Positions 1-7,725 of a stretch of 64,000 bases of DNA are shown piece by piece. Source of the DNA: Hymenobacter rubidus (GTDB lineage: Bacteria > Bacteroidota > Bacteroidia > Cytophagales > Hymenobacteraceae). The DNA lies in contig NZ_JAERQF010000011.1 of assembly GCF_016734815.1 (NCBI RefSeq), positions 1-64,000 of the forward strand, given 5' to 3'. Numbering within the stretch: position 1 is the first letter of the stretch; every line of letters starts with the position of its first letter. Under the pieces are notes generated by a model that saw nothing but the letters and a program-made list of their open reading frames with translations, was not told the origin of the DNA and made no database searches. The position numbers and the translations under genes are program-made.

Positions 1-235
1 ATTGCCGCATCCGGGCCTGGTGCTGCTGGCGCAGGGCCTCGTACTGCTGCTGCTGCTGCCGGGTGAGCCCCAACTCAGGCACCACGTAAGCCGCCACCGG
101 CCCCACGGCGGGCGGTGGCGGCTTACGTGGTGCGTGGCCGGGCCGGCCCAGCCACAGCAGCGCAAGCAGGCCCACATTGAGCAGGGCCAAAGCTCCCACC
201 AGCAGGGAGAGGACGCGGGTTTGGGAAACGGCCAT
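1..235 (-). CDS. Membrane-anchored Spy/CpxP-like protein (3' end outside window)
   Basis: Only the first 78 codons are present; the gene runs off the left edge. The start ATG at 235 gives a short N-terminus followed by one hydrophobic segment (about residues 8-29, rich in Leu/Ala), a Pro-rich linker, then a Gln/Arg-rich helix (LTRQQQQQYEALRQQHQARM). That layout, a membrane anchor followed by a periplasmic LTxxQxxxx helix, is typical of small Spy/CpxP or heavy-metal-resistance-like proteins that often sit beside ECF sigma/anti-sigma pairs. It follows the anti-sigma gene on the same strand after a gap that holds an inverted repeat. The family call rests on architecture and context only. Confidence 0.55.
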   Translation of the reverse strand, partial: MAVSQTRVLSLLVGALALLNVGLLALLWLGRPGHAPRKPPPPAVGPVAAYVVPELGLTRQQQQQYEALRQQHQARMRQ

Positions 236-259
236 GGGAGGTGTGCGTGGTTTGTTGCA

Positions 260-412
260 ATGAAGCGGTTTAGGCCGTCGGTTCCGCCCGGTCCGACGGC
301 GTAGGCGTCCGACCGGTTGCCGCCCGAACGAGGCGCCAACGGCCGTTGACCGACGACCGGTCGGACCCCTACGGCGTCGGACCGGCAAGCGAGACCCTTC
401 CGAAACAGCTTC
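260..412. repeat. Dispersed palindromic repeat, long copy (about 150 bp)
   Basis: Two 29-base arms (288-316 and 357-385) are inverted with two mismatches. The outer ends (about 260-280 and 380-412) recur joined together in one short stretch at 63174-63226 near the other end of the window. The element lies between the anti-sigma gene and the Spy-like gene and could act as a transcript hairpin between them. Confidence 0.7.
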
Positions 413-416
413 TATA

Positions 417-716
417 TCAGTAGTCGGACAGCGTCGGGTAAGCGTATTCCACGGGGGTCGGCGCCAGGCCATTGTCGGCCACGAAGTCGTCGTGGTGGGC
501 AAACGTGACCATATTGGCAACCACCAAAGCGGCCAGCACCGCCACGCGGGCCAGCACCCAGGCCACGCCCGGTGCCTCCATCGGCGCCGGCCCGGCCGCC
601 AGCCGACGGCGCACGCCCGCATAGAGCCAGGCCGAAGGTTCCGGGCGCGCGGTTCCTTCCAGGCTCCGGAGCGTTTGCTCCACCCATTCGTGCTCAGAAA
701 GTGGTTCGTTTTTCAT
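417..716 (-). CDS. Small single-TM protein, putative anti-sigma factor
   Basis: A 99-residue protein starting with MKNEPLSEHEW, 51 bases downstream of the ECF sigma gene on the same strand. The N-terminal half is polar (WVEQTLRSLEGTARPEPS), and a single transmembrane segment lies near residues 50-68 (AWVLARVAVLAALVVAN) with a short C-terminal tail. This is the usual arrangement for a membrane anti-sigma factor: a cytoplasmic N-terminus that binds the sigma factor and a membrane anchor. It lacks a recognisable ZAS zinc motif (no HxxxCxxC), so the anti-sigma role is inferred from size, topology and gene order. Confidence 0.6.
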   Translation of the reverse strand: MKNEPLSEHEWVEQTLRSLEGTARPEPSAWLYAGVRRRLAAGPAPMEAPGVAWVLARVAVLAALVVANMVTFAHHDDFVADNGLAPTPVEYAYPTLSDY

Positions 717-767
717 GTCGGTCTATCGGTCTAAAGGCTTAGATGTCATCAACGACAAAACCCTGCG

Positions 768-1367
768 CTACCCGGCCAAATATTCTTGGTAGTACCCTCG
801 TAAGCGCTGCTGCAGGCTGGCTTTGGCCCGGTGCAGCAACGATTCTACGGCGCCCACCGACAAGTCCAGCGTCTCGGCAATCTCGCTATGGGGCAGCCCT
901 TCAAGATGAAAAAGCGTGAAAGCGGCCTGTTGTCGTTCGGGCAGCCGGGCCACGGCTTGCAGCAAAATGGCGGCCTGCTCCCGCCGTTCGGCCAGCACGC
1001 CGGGGTGGTCAAAATCGGGCAGGTCGTGGGCCGGCGCGTTGTCGTCGGCCCCGAACAGGCTGGTAAAAAAGGCAAACCGCTTCTGCCGCTTGCGGTAGCG
1101 CTGCCACTCCAGGCATTTGTTCACGGCAATGCGGTATACCCAGGTACTTAGCTTGGCCTCGCCCCGAAACGCCGCCAGCTGGCGGTGCACTTCCACAAAT
1201 ACTTCCTGGGTCATGTCCTCCGCATCGGCCCGCTGCGGCACCAGGCCCAGGCAGGTATTGAGCACCCGCGCCCCGTAGCGGGCCACCACTTCCTCGAACG
1301 CGCCGGGCTGCCGGGCCCGCAAAGCCACCAACAAGTCCTCATCAGAAAGCGAAGCCGACACATGCAT
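768..1367 (-). CDS. RNA polymerase ECF sigma-70 factor
   Basis: A 199-residue ECF sigma factor. Region 2 carries the core-binding and minus-10 helix (DAEDMTQEVFVEVHRQL). Region 4 carries the helix-turn-helix (LPHSEIAETLDLSVGAVESLLHRAKASL). The stretch between them (FAFFTSLFGADDNAPAHD) is a linker. I chose the ATG at 1367 (MHVSASLSDEDLL); the reading frame stays open further upstream, but that part is low-complexity and overlaps the SRP RNA gene on the other strand. It heads a sigma/anti-sigma/Spy-like set, so it probably answers an envelope signal. The target promoters cannot be told from the sequence. Confidence 0.93.
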   Translation of the reverse strand: MHVSASLSDEDLLVALRARQPGAFEEVVARYGARVLNTCLGLVPQRADAEDMTQEVFVEVHRQLAAFRGEAKLSTWVYRIAVNKCLEWQRYRKRQKRFAFFTSLFGADDNAPAHDLPDFDHPGVLAERREQAAILLQAVARLPERQQAAFTLFHLEGLPHSEIAETLDLSVGAVESLLHRAKASLQQRLRGYYQEYLAG

Positions 1368-1522
1368 AAGGGAAGTTAGGACCTTTGATGCCGTTGCGGC
1401 CAAAATCCTGTGCCGGCCGTCAGCTTTTTTAAGACGCTCCGGCCTAAACAGCCGGTATTCAAGCGCTTGCTTGCGCATTGCCGCTGGATGGCCGCAGTTT
1501 TCAGCCAAAATGCGTCCTTGCC

Positions 1523-1554
1523 TTGCAAAAAACCGGCTGCGCAACGTACCTTTG
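1523..1554 (+). promoter_or_regulatory. Promoter of the SRP RNA gene
   Basis: TTG at 1523-1525, 21 bases, then TACCTTTG at 1547-1554. This matches the Bacteroidota primary sigma consensus TTTG-N19/21-TAnnTTTG and lies a few bases before the inferred RNA 5' end. Confidence 0.75.
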
Positions 1555-1558
1555 CAGC

Positions 1559-1650
1559 GGCAAGTCAGAACGACCAGCTCCTGCTGAACTCCCCCAGGAC
1601 CGGAAGGTAGCAAGGGTAGGTGGTTGTAGCGGTGCGATTTTGGCTTGCTT
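1559..1650 (+). ncRNA. ffs: Signal recognition particle RNA (4.5S type)
   Basis: The diagnostic apical loop CCAGGACCGGAAGGTAGCA is present near 1594-1612: a GGAA tetraloop with its asymmetric bulge, the binding site for the Ffh M domain. Flanking segments pair in hairpin order: ACGACCA with TGGTTGT, and the terminal GCAAGTCA with TGGCTTGC (one G-U). A run of eight T follows at once as a terminator, and a consensus promoter precedes it. With Ffh this RNA delivers nascent membrane proteins to FtsY. The length of about 92 nt fits the small bacterial form. Exact ends are estimated from the pairing. Confidence 0.93.
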
Positions 1651-1711
1651 TTTTTTGCCCTTTCTCGTCGGCCCCGACGCTCCTCCAGCCCGCATGTTGC
1701 GGCCGAATGAG

Positions 1712-1719
1712 TAGCTTTG
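1712..1719 (+). promoter_or_regulatory. Candidate minus-7 box for the transaldolase gene
   Basis: TAGCTTTG fits the Bacteroidota TAnnTTTG box and would give a leader of about 90 nt containing the palindromic repeat at 1740-1807. No TTG lies at the ideal minus-33 distance, so support is partial. Confidence 0.4.
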
Positions 1720-1739
1720 GGGCCGATTCTTTTTCGTCG

Positions 1740-1807
1740 GTAGTCAGTATCAGGTAGTCGGTATTCAGACTCAACTACCTAACTACTGACTACTTAATAC
1801 TGACTAC
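1740..1807. repeat. Palindromic intergenic repeat (GTAGTCAGTAT family)
   Basis: GTAGTCAGTAT at 1740-1750 is inverted at 1797-1807, with related internal units (GGTAGTCGGTATTCAG, ACTACTGACTAC). It ends nine bases before the transaldolase start codon, so it would form a hairpin in the leader. Confidence 0.6.
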
Positions 1808-1815
1808 TCTTTCCC

Positions 1816-2472
1816 ATGAAATTCTTCCTCGATACCGCCAACCTTGCCGACATCCGCGAAGCAGTAGAGTTGGGCGTCCTCGACGGCGTGACCACCAACC
1901 CTTCGCTGATGGCCAAAGAAGGCATCCGCGGCATCGATAACGTGATGACCCACTACCGCAAAATCTGCGAGCTGGTGGAAGGCGACGTATCGGCCGAAGT
2001 CATTGCCACCGATTTCGACGGCATCGTCCGCGAGGGCGAGGAGCTGGCCGAATTGCACCCCAACATTGTGGTGAAGGTGCCCATGATTAAGGACGGTATC
2101 AAAGCCATCAAGTACTTCTCCGACAAAGGCATCAAAACCAACTGCACCCTGATTTTCACCGCCGGGCAGGCCCTGCTGGCCGCCAAGGCCGGGGCCACCT
2201 ACGTGTCGCCCTTCGTGGGCCGGCTGGACGATATTGGCCACGACGGCTTGCAGCTGGTGGAACAGATAGTGCAGATTTTCAGCAACTACGGCTACCCCAC
2301 CGAGGTACTGGCGGCTTCGGTGCGCCACGTACCGCACCTCATTCAGTGCGCCGAAATTGGGGCCGACGTGGTGACCTGCCCGCTCAGCGTCATCACCGGC
2401 CTGCTCAGCCACCCGCTCACCGATAAGGGCCTGGCCACGTTCCTGGCCGACCACAAACGCGTTAATTCTTAA
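1816..2472 (+). CDS. fsa: Fructose-6-phosphate aldolase / transaldolase-like protein
   Basis: A 218-residue class I aldolase of the short transaldolase subfamily. It has the N-terminal [13 protein letters not shown] motif, the TTNPSLM phosphate-site loop and a Schiff-base lysine at about position 87 (NIVVKVPM), matching Lys85 of E. coli FSA in place. Members cleave fructose 6-phosphate to dihydroxyacetone plus glyceraldehyde 3-phosphate, or act as transaldolase in the pentose phosphate pathway; sequence alone does not separate the two. Length is normal for the family. It stands alone, flanked by palindromic repeats on both sides, in the cytoplasm. Confidence 0.92.
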   Translation: MKFFLDTANLADIREAVELGVLDGVTTNPSLMAKEGIRGIDNVMTHYRKICELVEGDVSAEVIATDFDGIVREGEELAELHPNIVVKVPMIKDGIKAIKYFSDKGIKTNCTLIFTAGQALLAAKAGATYVSPFVGRLDDIGHDGLQLVEQIVQIFSNYGYPTEVLAASVRHVPHLIQCAEIGADVVTCPLSVITGLLSHPLTDKGLATFLADHKRVNS

Positions 2473-2475
2473 CGC

Positions 2476-2553
2476 TTAATTAGGAATGAAGAATGAGGAA
2501 TTAAGAATTTGACGTTCTGTAATTCCTCATTCTTCATTTTTCATTCCTAATTC
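2476..2553. repeat. AATGAGGAATGA-family palindromic repeat, copy 1
   Basis: TTAATTAGGAATGAAGAATG and its inverted partner flank a short loop containing GACGTTCT. The same arms and a related loop recur at 53296-53404, and the arms recur inside the nuclease gene at 10817-10898. It fills the gap between the transaldolase gene and the 67-aa gene. Confidence 0.8.
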
Positions 2554-2557
2554 AACC

Positions 2558-2761
2558 ATGTACATCATCAAAGTAAAAGGCAAGGCCAAAATTCCCGACT
2601 ACATTCAGCTGCGGGACGAAGGCTTCGTGCTCATTGCGTATTTCCGGGCCGACCGCCCGCTGAAAGACCTGCACCGCTACGGCCTCGAAGGCAAGGAAAC
2701 CGAGCTGGCGGCCGTGATTTCGGGCCTGGAATTTGGAAAATTGCAGCCCTTGAGTTTGTAA
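2558..2761 (+). CDS. Conserved small protein of unknown function
   Basis: A 67-residue cytoplasmic protein (MYIIKVKGKAKIPDYIQLRD...FGKLQPLSL), predicted alpha/beta with no membrane segment or signal peptide. It ends four bases before the FtsE-like start codon, so the two are almost certainly cotranscribed and translationally coupled. I do not recognise a characterised family. The conserved-looking composition, normal codon use and tight coupling argue for a real gene, perhaps a partner of the ABC ATPase. Confidence 0.75.
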   Translation: MYIIKVKGKAKIPDYIQLRDEGFVLIAYFRADRPLKDLHRYGLEGKETELAAVISGLEFGKLQPLSL

Positions 2762-2765
2762 CGGT

Positions 2766-3446
2766 ATGAGTGAAAACGTGATTGAGCTGCACGATGCAAC
2801 GATTATGCAGGAGCAGCAGGCGGTGTTGCAGGGCGTTACTTTTTCGCTGGAAAAAGGCGCTTTTTGCTACCTCGTGGGCCGCACCGGCTCGGGCAAGTCG
2901 TCGCTGCTGAAAACGCTGTATGCCGACCTGCCGCTGCAAAGCGGCACGGGCACCGTGGCGGGCTTTGCGCTGCCCAAGCTGCCGGCCAGCAAAGTGCCCT
3001 ACCTGCGGCGCAAGCTGGGCATCGTGTTTCAGGATTTTCAATTGCTCTCGGACCGCACCGTGGCCGAAAACCTGCTGTTTGTGCTCAACGCCACGGGCTG
3101 GAAAGGCAAGTCGCAGAAGCAGCAGCGCATTTCCGACGTGCTGGTGCGCGTGGGCCTGAGCGGGGCAGCCAACCGCATGCCGCACCGCCTCTCGGGCGGC
3201 GAGCAGCAGCGCGTGGTCATTGCCCGCGCCATGCTGAACGAGCCCTTGCTGCTGCTGGCCGATGAGCCCACCGGCAACCTCGACCCCGACGTATCGGCCA
3301 GCATCATGCAGCTGTTTGGCGAGATAAATAATGCCGGCACTGCTATTCTGATGGCCACCCACAATTTTCAATTAATTGAGCAATACCCCCACCGCGTGCT
3401 GACGTGCAAAGACGGAGAATTGCTGGATTCGGCGAAGCAGCGGTAG
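2766..3446 (+). CDS. ftsE: FtsE-type ABC ATPase
   Basis: A 226-residue ABC ATPase. Walker A is GRTGSGKS at 38-45, the Q-loop is in VFQDFQLL near 89, the signature LSGGE is at 142-146, Walker B is LLLLADEP at 161-168 and the H-loop is ATHN near 199. The Q-loop context and length match FtsE, which with the membrane protein FtsX controls septal peptidoglycan hydrolases at division. FtsX is not adjacent; the partner upstream is the 67-aa protein. It could alternatively be a LolD/MacB-type ATPase, but the VFQDFQLL and RTVAEN segments favour FtsE. Confidence 0.88.
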   Translation: MSENVIELHDATIMQEQQAVLQGVTFSLEKGAFCYLVGRTGSGKSSLLKTLYADLPLQSGTGTVAGFALPKLPASKVPYLRRKLGIVFQDFQLLSDRTVAENLLFVLNATGWKGKSQKQQRISDVLVRVGLSGAANRMPHRLSGGEQQRVVIARAMLNEPLLLLADEPTGNLDPDVSASIMQLFGEINNAGTAILMATHNFQLIEQYPHRVLTCKDGELLDSAKQR

Positions 3447-3493
3447 CGGGCATCGTGTGCCAGCCGGTGTGGAATGAGCGTTATTAATTGAGC

Positions 3494-4393
3494 ATGCACA
3501 TGGCTGCTGGGCTGTCGGTATTGATTCCGGTTTTTAATTGGAACGTCAACGAGCTAGTGGCTTCGTTGGTGATGCAGCACGCCGATTGGCCCGGCCCGCT
3601 GGAAATACTGTTATACGATGACGGTTCGTGGGAAGAATTTCGGACGTTGAACCGGCCGTTGGCGGCGCTGCCAGCCGTGCGCTACCACGAGCTGCCGCGC
3701 AACGTGGGCCGGGCCGCCATTCGCAACCAGCTGGCCGCCGCCGCGCAGCACGGGTGGCTGCTGCTGCTGGACAACGACAGCCTGCTGCCCGACGCGCAAT
3801 TCCTGGCGCGCTACGCCGCCGCGCGAAACCGCGCCGCCGTGCTCATTGGTGGTACTTGCTACGAGGCCACGCCCCCGGCCGATGCAGCACTCCAGTTGCG
3901 TTGGCTCTATGGCCAAGCCCGGGAGGCGCGGCCGGCGGCTGTGCGCCAGGCTGCGCCGTATAGCCAACTCACCATCAACAACGCCCTGATTCGAGCCGAT
4001 GTTTTCCGCCAATTTCCGCTCGATGAGCGCCTGACCGGCTACGGGCACGAAGACACCAAATTCGGGGTAGAGCTGGCAGCGGCCCAAGTGCCGGTGCTGC
4101 ACCTGGATAACCCCGTGCTGCACGCTGGCCTGGAACCAGCCGCGCAATTCCTCCAGAAAAGCGAGCAGGCCGTGCGCAACCTCGCGCAAGTGTACCGACA
4201 GGATGGGCTGGGAACCGATGCCCGGCTGCTGCAAACGGCTCTACGGCTGCGCCGGCTGGGGCTGTCAGGAGTGGCAAGCATGGGGCTGGCCGCTGCTGCA
4301 CCTAGGTTGCGCCGGCAGCTACTTTCGGCCACACCGCGCCTGCGAGCCCTCGATTTGCTGAAGCTTCACTGGCTGCTGCGGGAGTTGGGCTGA
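3494..4393 (+). CDS. Family 2 glycosyltransferase
   Basis: A 299-residue GT-A fold enzyme. LSVLIPVFNWN opens the nucleotide-sugar domain, DDGS (42-45) is the first acidic motif and DND (93-95) supplies the metal-binding DxD. A later GHEDTKFGVEL matches the ED acceptor/base region of GT2 enzymes. No membrane segment, so it acts on the cytoplasmic face. The first ATG is at 3494; another at 3500 is equally possible. It precedes a sugar aminotransferase and a Gfo/Idh oxidoreductase, so it likely transfers an amino sugar to a surface glycan or glycolipid. Donor and acceptor are unknown. Confidence 0.85.
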   Translation: MHMAAGLSVLIPVFNWNVNELVASLVMQHADWPGPLEILLYDDGSWEEFRTLNRPLAALPAVRYHELPRNVGRAAIRNQLAAAAQHGWLLLLDNDSLLPDAQFLARYAAARNRAAVLIGGTCYEATPPADAALQLRWLYGQAREARPAAVRQAAPYSQLTINNALIRADVFRQFPLDERLTGYGHEDTKFGVELAAAQVPVLHLDNPVLHAGLEPAAQFLQKSEQAVRNLAQVYRQDGLGTDARLLQTALRLRRLGLSGVASMGLAAAAPRLRRQLLSATPRLRALDLLKLHWLLRELG

Positions 4394-4403
4394 TTCTGCC
4401 CAG

Positions 4404-4411
4404 TATCTTTG
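4404..4411 (+). promoter_or_regulatory. Minus-7 box before the aminotransferase gene
   Basis: TATCTTTG fits TAnnTTTG and lies 26 bases before the TTG start; a TTG 16 bases upstream (4385-4387) is a short-spaced minus-33. The aminotransferase may therefore have its own promoter inside the sugar block. Confidence 0.5.
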
Positions 4412-4437
4412 GCTGGCTCCTTTTTCGCTGATTTCCC

Positions 4438-5580
4438 TTGATTCTTCCCGCCCCGCCTTCCCCCATCCTCCTGCTCGATTTGGTAGCGGAGCACGCCGCG
4501 CTGCAACCGGCTCTGAACGAGGCAATGCAGGCCGTGCTGGATTCGGCCGCCTTCATCCAAGGGCCAGCGGTGGAGCAGTTTACCACCGCGCTGGGCACCT
4601 ACTTGGGTGACGCCCACGTTGTGCCTTGCGCCAACGGCACCGATGCCCTCACGCTGGCGCTGATGAGCCTGAACCTGCCGGCCGGGGCCGAAATAATTAC
4701 TCCTGCTTTCACCTACGTTGCTACTCTGGAAGCGGCAGCGCTGCTCGGCCTGCGCCCAGTGCTGGTCGACGTGCGCCCCGACACCTTCAACATTGACCCG
4801 GCCGCCATAGAAGCGGCCCTCACGCCGCGTACCGGCGCCATTGTGGCCGTGCATTTGTTTGGGCAATGCGCCGATTTGGAAGCATTGCGGGCCATTGCGC
4901 AGCGGCACGGCGTGGCCCTGATTGAGGACAATGCCCAGGCAATTGGCGCAACTTTTCGCTTTGCCGACGGCGAGACCGCCTTTGCCGGCGCGGTGGGCGA
5001 AATCGGTACCACCTCCTTTTTCCCTTCCAAAAACCTGGGCGGCCTCGGCGACGGGGGCGCGCTCATCACCCGCGACGCTGCCCGCGCCACCTTGCTCCGC
5101 CAGCTCGCCAACCACGGCCAAAGCCAGAAATACCACCACCAGCGCATTGGCCTCAACTCCCGCCTCGACACCCTGCAAGCCGCCCTGCTGCAAGTGAAGC
5201 TTCGGCAGCTACCCGCCAATACCGCCGCCCGCCAGGCTGTAGGGACTTACTACGATGCTGCGTTGGCTACCGTACTTGGTATCACCATTCCCGCCCGCGA
5301 TGCGCGCAGCAGCCACGTCTTTCACCAGTACACCATTCAGGTGGAAGGCGCGGGCCGCCGCGATGAGATGCAGTTGTTTCTGCGGAAATGCGGCGTGCCG
5401 ACCATGATTTACTACCCGCTGCCAGTACATGCGCAGCCGGCGTATGCCTATTTGGGTTACCAAGCGGGGCAGTTTCCGGTGGCGGAGCGGCTGTGCGAAA
5501 CCGTGCTGTCGCTGCCGATACACCCGCTGCTGACGGAGGAGCAGCAGGCCTATATCGTAGAACTTGTGAAGCAGTTTTAG
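4438..5580 (+). CDS. DegT/DnrJ/EryC1/StrS sugar aminotransferase
   Basis: A 380-residue PLP enzyme of fold type I. The internal-aldimine lysine is K198 in FFPSKNLG, and the EDNAQ segment (163-167) holds the cofactor-stacking Asp. The family aminates keto-sugar nucleotides, for example the UDP-3-keto-GlcNAcA transamination by WbpE/WlbC, and a Gfo/Idh oxidoreductase that could make the keto substrate is encoded next. No ATG exists before residue 30, where it would remove conserved sequence, so the TTG at 4438 is taken as the start. A promoter box lies just upstream. Confidence 0.9.
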   Translation: MILPAPPSPILLLDLVAEHAALQPALNEAMQAVLDSAAFIQGPAVEQFTTALGTYLGDAHVVPCANGTDALTLALMSLNLPAGAEIITPAFTYVATLEAAALLGLRPVLVDVRPDTFNIDPAAIEAALTPRTGAIVAVHLFGQCADLEALRAIAQRHGVALIEDNAQAIGATFRFADGETAFAGAVGEIGTTSFFPSKNLGGLGDGGALITRDAARATLLRQLANHGQSQKYHHQRIGLNSRLDTLQAALLQVKLRQLPANTAARQAVGTYYDAALATVLGITIPARDARSSHVFHQYTIQVEGAGRRDEMQLFLRKCGVPTMIYYPLPVHAQPAYAYLGYQAGQFPVAERLCETVLSLPIHPLLTEEQQAYIVELVKQF

Positions 5581-5596
5581 TGGCTAATAAATTGTT

Positions 5597-5694
5597 TTTC
5601 GCACCGAGTTAAACAGAGGCAAATTGAGTTTCACGGCGGGTGCCATGTTATACTCATTGGAACTCCTTTTACCTCTCTTTAACTCGGTGCGAAA
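5597..5694. repeat. MITE-like element with 17-bp perfect terminal inverted repeats
   Basis: TTTCGCACCGAGTTAAA at 5597-5613 is perfectly inverted at 5678-5694, and the pairing continues inward after one mismatch (AGAGG/CCTCT). The 98-bp unit fills most of the gap between the aminotransferase and oxidoreductase genes. There is no coding sequence in it. Confidence 0.65.
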
Positions 5695-5718
5695 TTTTTC
5701 TTAAACCCTGATTTCCGC

Positions 5719-6738
5719 ATGCAAACCTCACCCGTCCGCTTCGCCATTTGTGGAGTAGGCCACATTGGCCGGCGCCACGCCGCGCTGGTTTCGCGCCACA
5801 GCGGCGGCGAATTAACGGCCTTGATTGACGTGCGAACGGAGTTGCAGCCTGGCCTTGCTGCGGAATTTCCCGGCGTGCCCTTTTTCAACTCCCTCGAAGA
5901 ATACCTGCAAAACGGCCCCGCCACCGACGTTCTCACCGTGGCTACGCCCAACGGCCTGCACGCCCCGCAGGCGGTGGCCGGCCTGCGCCACGGCCTGCAC
6001 GTCGTCATCGAAAAGCCAATTGCGCTGACCAAAGCCGATGCCGAAACCGTCGTGCACACCGCCCTGCAAACCGGCCGGCTGGTGTTTGGGGTGATGCAAA
6101 ACCGCTACTCGCCGCCGGCCGCGTGGCTGAAACAGATTTACAACGAGGGCCGGCTGGGCCAGGTGTTTCTGGTGCAGCTGAATTGCTTCTGGAACCGCGA
6201 CGCGCGCTACTACAAGCCAGGCGGCTGGAAGGGCACCCAGGCGCTGGACGGCGGCACGCTCTTCACCCAGTTCAGCCATTTCGTCGATTTGCTGTACTGG
6301 GTGTTTGGCGACATTGCCAACATCTCGGCCCGCTTTCGCGACTTTACCCACGCGGGGCTGACGGAATTTGAAGACAGCGGCCTCGTCACTTTCGACCTCG
6401 TGCGCGGCGGCAGCGGCACGCTCAGCTACAGCACCGCCGTGTGGGACCGCAACCTCGAAAGTTCTCTCACCGTGGTGGCCGAGCGCGGCAGCCTGCGCAT
6501 CGCCGGCCAGTACATGGACAAGGTGGAATACTGCCACCTCGAAGGCTACCAGATGCCGGAGTTGGCCCCCACCAACCCGGCCAATCATTACGGCGCTTTC
6601 CAGGGCTCCGCCGCCAACCATGTGCAGGTCATCGAAAACGTGGTGGACACCGTGCAAAAGCGCAGCTTCGCCACGACCAATGCGCTGGAAGGGCTGAAAG
6701 TGGTGGAAATCATTGAGCGGATTTACGCGCTGCGGTAG
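5719..6738 (+). CDS. Gfo/Idh/MocA family sugar oxidoreductase
   Basis: A 339-residue NAD(P)-dependent dehydrogenase. The Rossmann motif is GVGHIGRRH (12-20), the family EKP motif is at 98-100 (HVVIEKPIA) and the C-terminal alpha/beta domain holds the substrate-site GGTLFTQFSHFVDLLYWVFGD. Members such as WlbA/WbpB oxidise UDP-sugar uronates at C3, giving the keto sugar a DegT aminotransferase then aminates. Its position after such an enzyme supports a UDP-2,3-diamino-sugar or similar pathway, though many family members act on free sugars or inositol. Confidence 0.88.
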   Translation: MQTSPVRFAICGVGHIGRRHAALVSRHSGGELTALIDVRTELQPGLAAEFPGVPFFNSLEEYLQNGPATDVLTVATPNGLHAPQAVAGLRHGLHVVIEKPIALTKADAETVVHTALQTGRLVFGVMQNRYSPPAAWLKQIYNEGRLGQVFLVQLNCFWNRDARYYKPGGWKGTQALDGGTLFTQFSHFVDLLYWVFGDIANISARFRDFTHAGLTEFEDSGLVTFDLVRGGSGTLSYSTAVWDRNLESSLTVVAERGSLRIAGQYMDKVEYCHLEGYQMPELAPTNPANHYGAFQGSAANHVQVIENVVDTVQKRSFATTNALEGLKVVEIIERIYALR

Positions 6739-6895
6739 CGCGGTACTCTCGGCGTCGCGCCTACCTTGGCAGCGCCGGCGATAATGATAATGACGTGCGG
6801 CTTTTCTTAACTGCTCTTTGTAGTGTACAACACCGAAAGAACCAGGGGTATTTGAGCAAGGGGCATCTCCCGACAAAAACTGCCTACCTTGAGCC

Positions 6896-7714
6896 ATGAA
6901 ATACCGCTATATTCTTGCCTTTGGTCTCGCAGTCGCTGGCGCATCAGCCGCCGTTGCGCAGCCCACGCAAGCCGGCAAGCCCCGAAAAGCCATTATCTGC
7001 CTGACCTACGACGACGGGTTGACCACCCAGCGCACCACGGCCCTGCCGCAGCTCGATTCGGCAGGGCTGAAGGCCACTTTCTTTTTAAATTCCATTCAAG
7101 GGTCGTCGGAAACGGAGGTCATTGGCGAAGCTCCGGCGGCCGTGGTGGGCTGGCGGGCGGCGGCCGCGCACGGCCACGAGCTGGCCAACCACACCCTGTT
7201 TCACCCCTGCCCCGAAAAGCTGGGCTGGCTAAAAGCCGTGGCCATTGAAACCTACACGGTGGACCAAATCATGCAGGAAATCAGGACGCAAAACGCGCTG
7301 CTGGCCTTGCTGGACCCTGGCCGCACAGCCCGTGCCTTTGCCTACCCGTGCAACAACACGTTCATCGGCGCCGTCGACTACCTGCCCACCGTGCAGCGCA
7401 GCGGCCTGGTAAAATACGGGCGGGGCGGCGGCGACCGCACCAGCATCATTACCAATTTCACGTCCCTGAATCCCATGCAGGTGCCCAGCTGGATGGTGGA
7501 GCCCGGCACTACCCTACCCGAGCTCATTGCCTTCGCCGAAAAGGTGCAGCAGGCCCACGGCATGGGCGTGTACCAGATTCACGGCGTTGGGGGACAGATT
7601 TTTAAGATTTCGAGCCAGGTCCACCGTGGCTTTTTGGCCTATTTGAAAGCCCACGAAGCCGACTATTCGGTGCTCACGTTTTCGGAAGCCATGGCGGTGG
7701 TTACCCGGAAATAA
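6896..7714 (+). CDS. Secreted polysaccharide deacetylase (CE4/NodB)
   Basis: A 272-residue exported protein with a signal peptide (about 1-21, cleaved after AVA). The NodB domain shows the first motif TYDDG (D39-D40, catalytic base and metal ligand) and the metal-binding H-x3-H (H99, H103 in NHTLFHPC). The later IHGVGG supplies the C-terminal catalytic His. CE4 enzymes remove N-acetyl groups from chitin, peptidoglycan or poly-GlcNAc. TACCTTGA lies three bases before the ATG, suggesting a leaderless transcript. It follows the sugar block on the same strand after 157 bases. Confidence 0.88.
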   Translation: MKYRYILAFGLAVAGASAAVAQPTQAGKPRKAIICLTYDDGLTTQRTTALPQLDSAGLKATFFLNSIQGSSETEVIGEAPAAVVGWRAAAAHGHELANHTLFHPCPEKLGWLKAVAIETYTVDQIMQEIRTQNALLALLDPGRTARAFAYPCNNTFIGAVDYLPTVQRSGLVKYGRGGGDRTSIITNFTSLNPMQVPSWMVEPGTTLPELIAFAEKVQQAHGMGVYQIHGVGGQIFKISSQVHRGFLAYLKAHEADYSVLTFSEAMAVVTRK

Positions 7715-7725
7715 GCGCGGCCGAT

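Noticed and set aside
1804..2454. 216-codon minus-strand frame opposite the transaldolase gene
   Set aside because: Antisense of a well-conserved enzyme with identified Schiff-base Lys.
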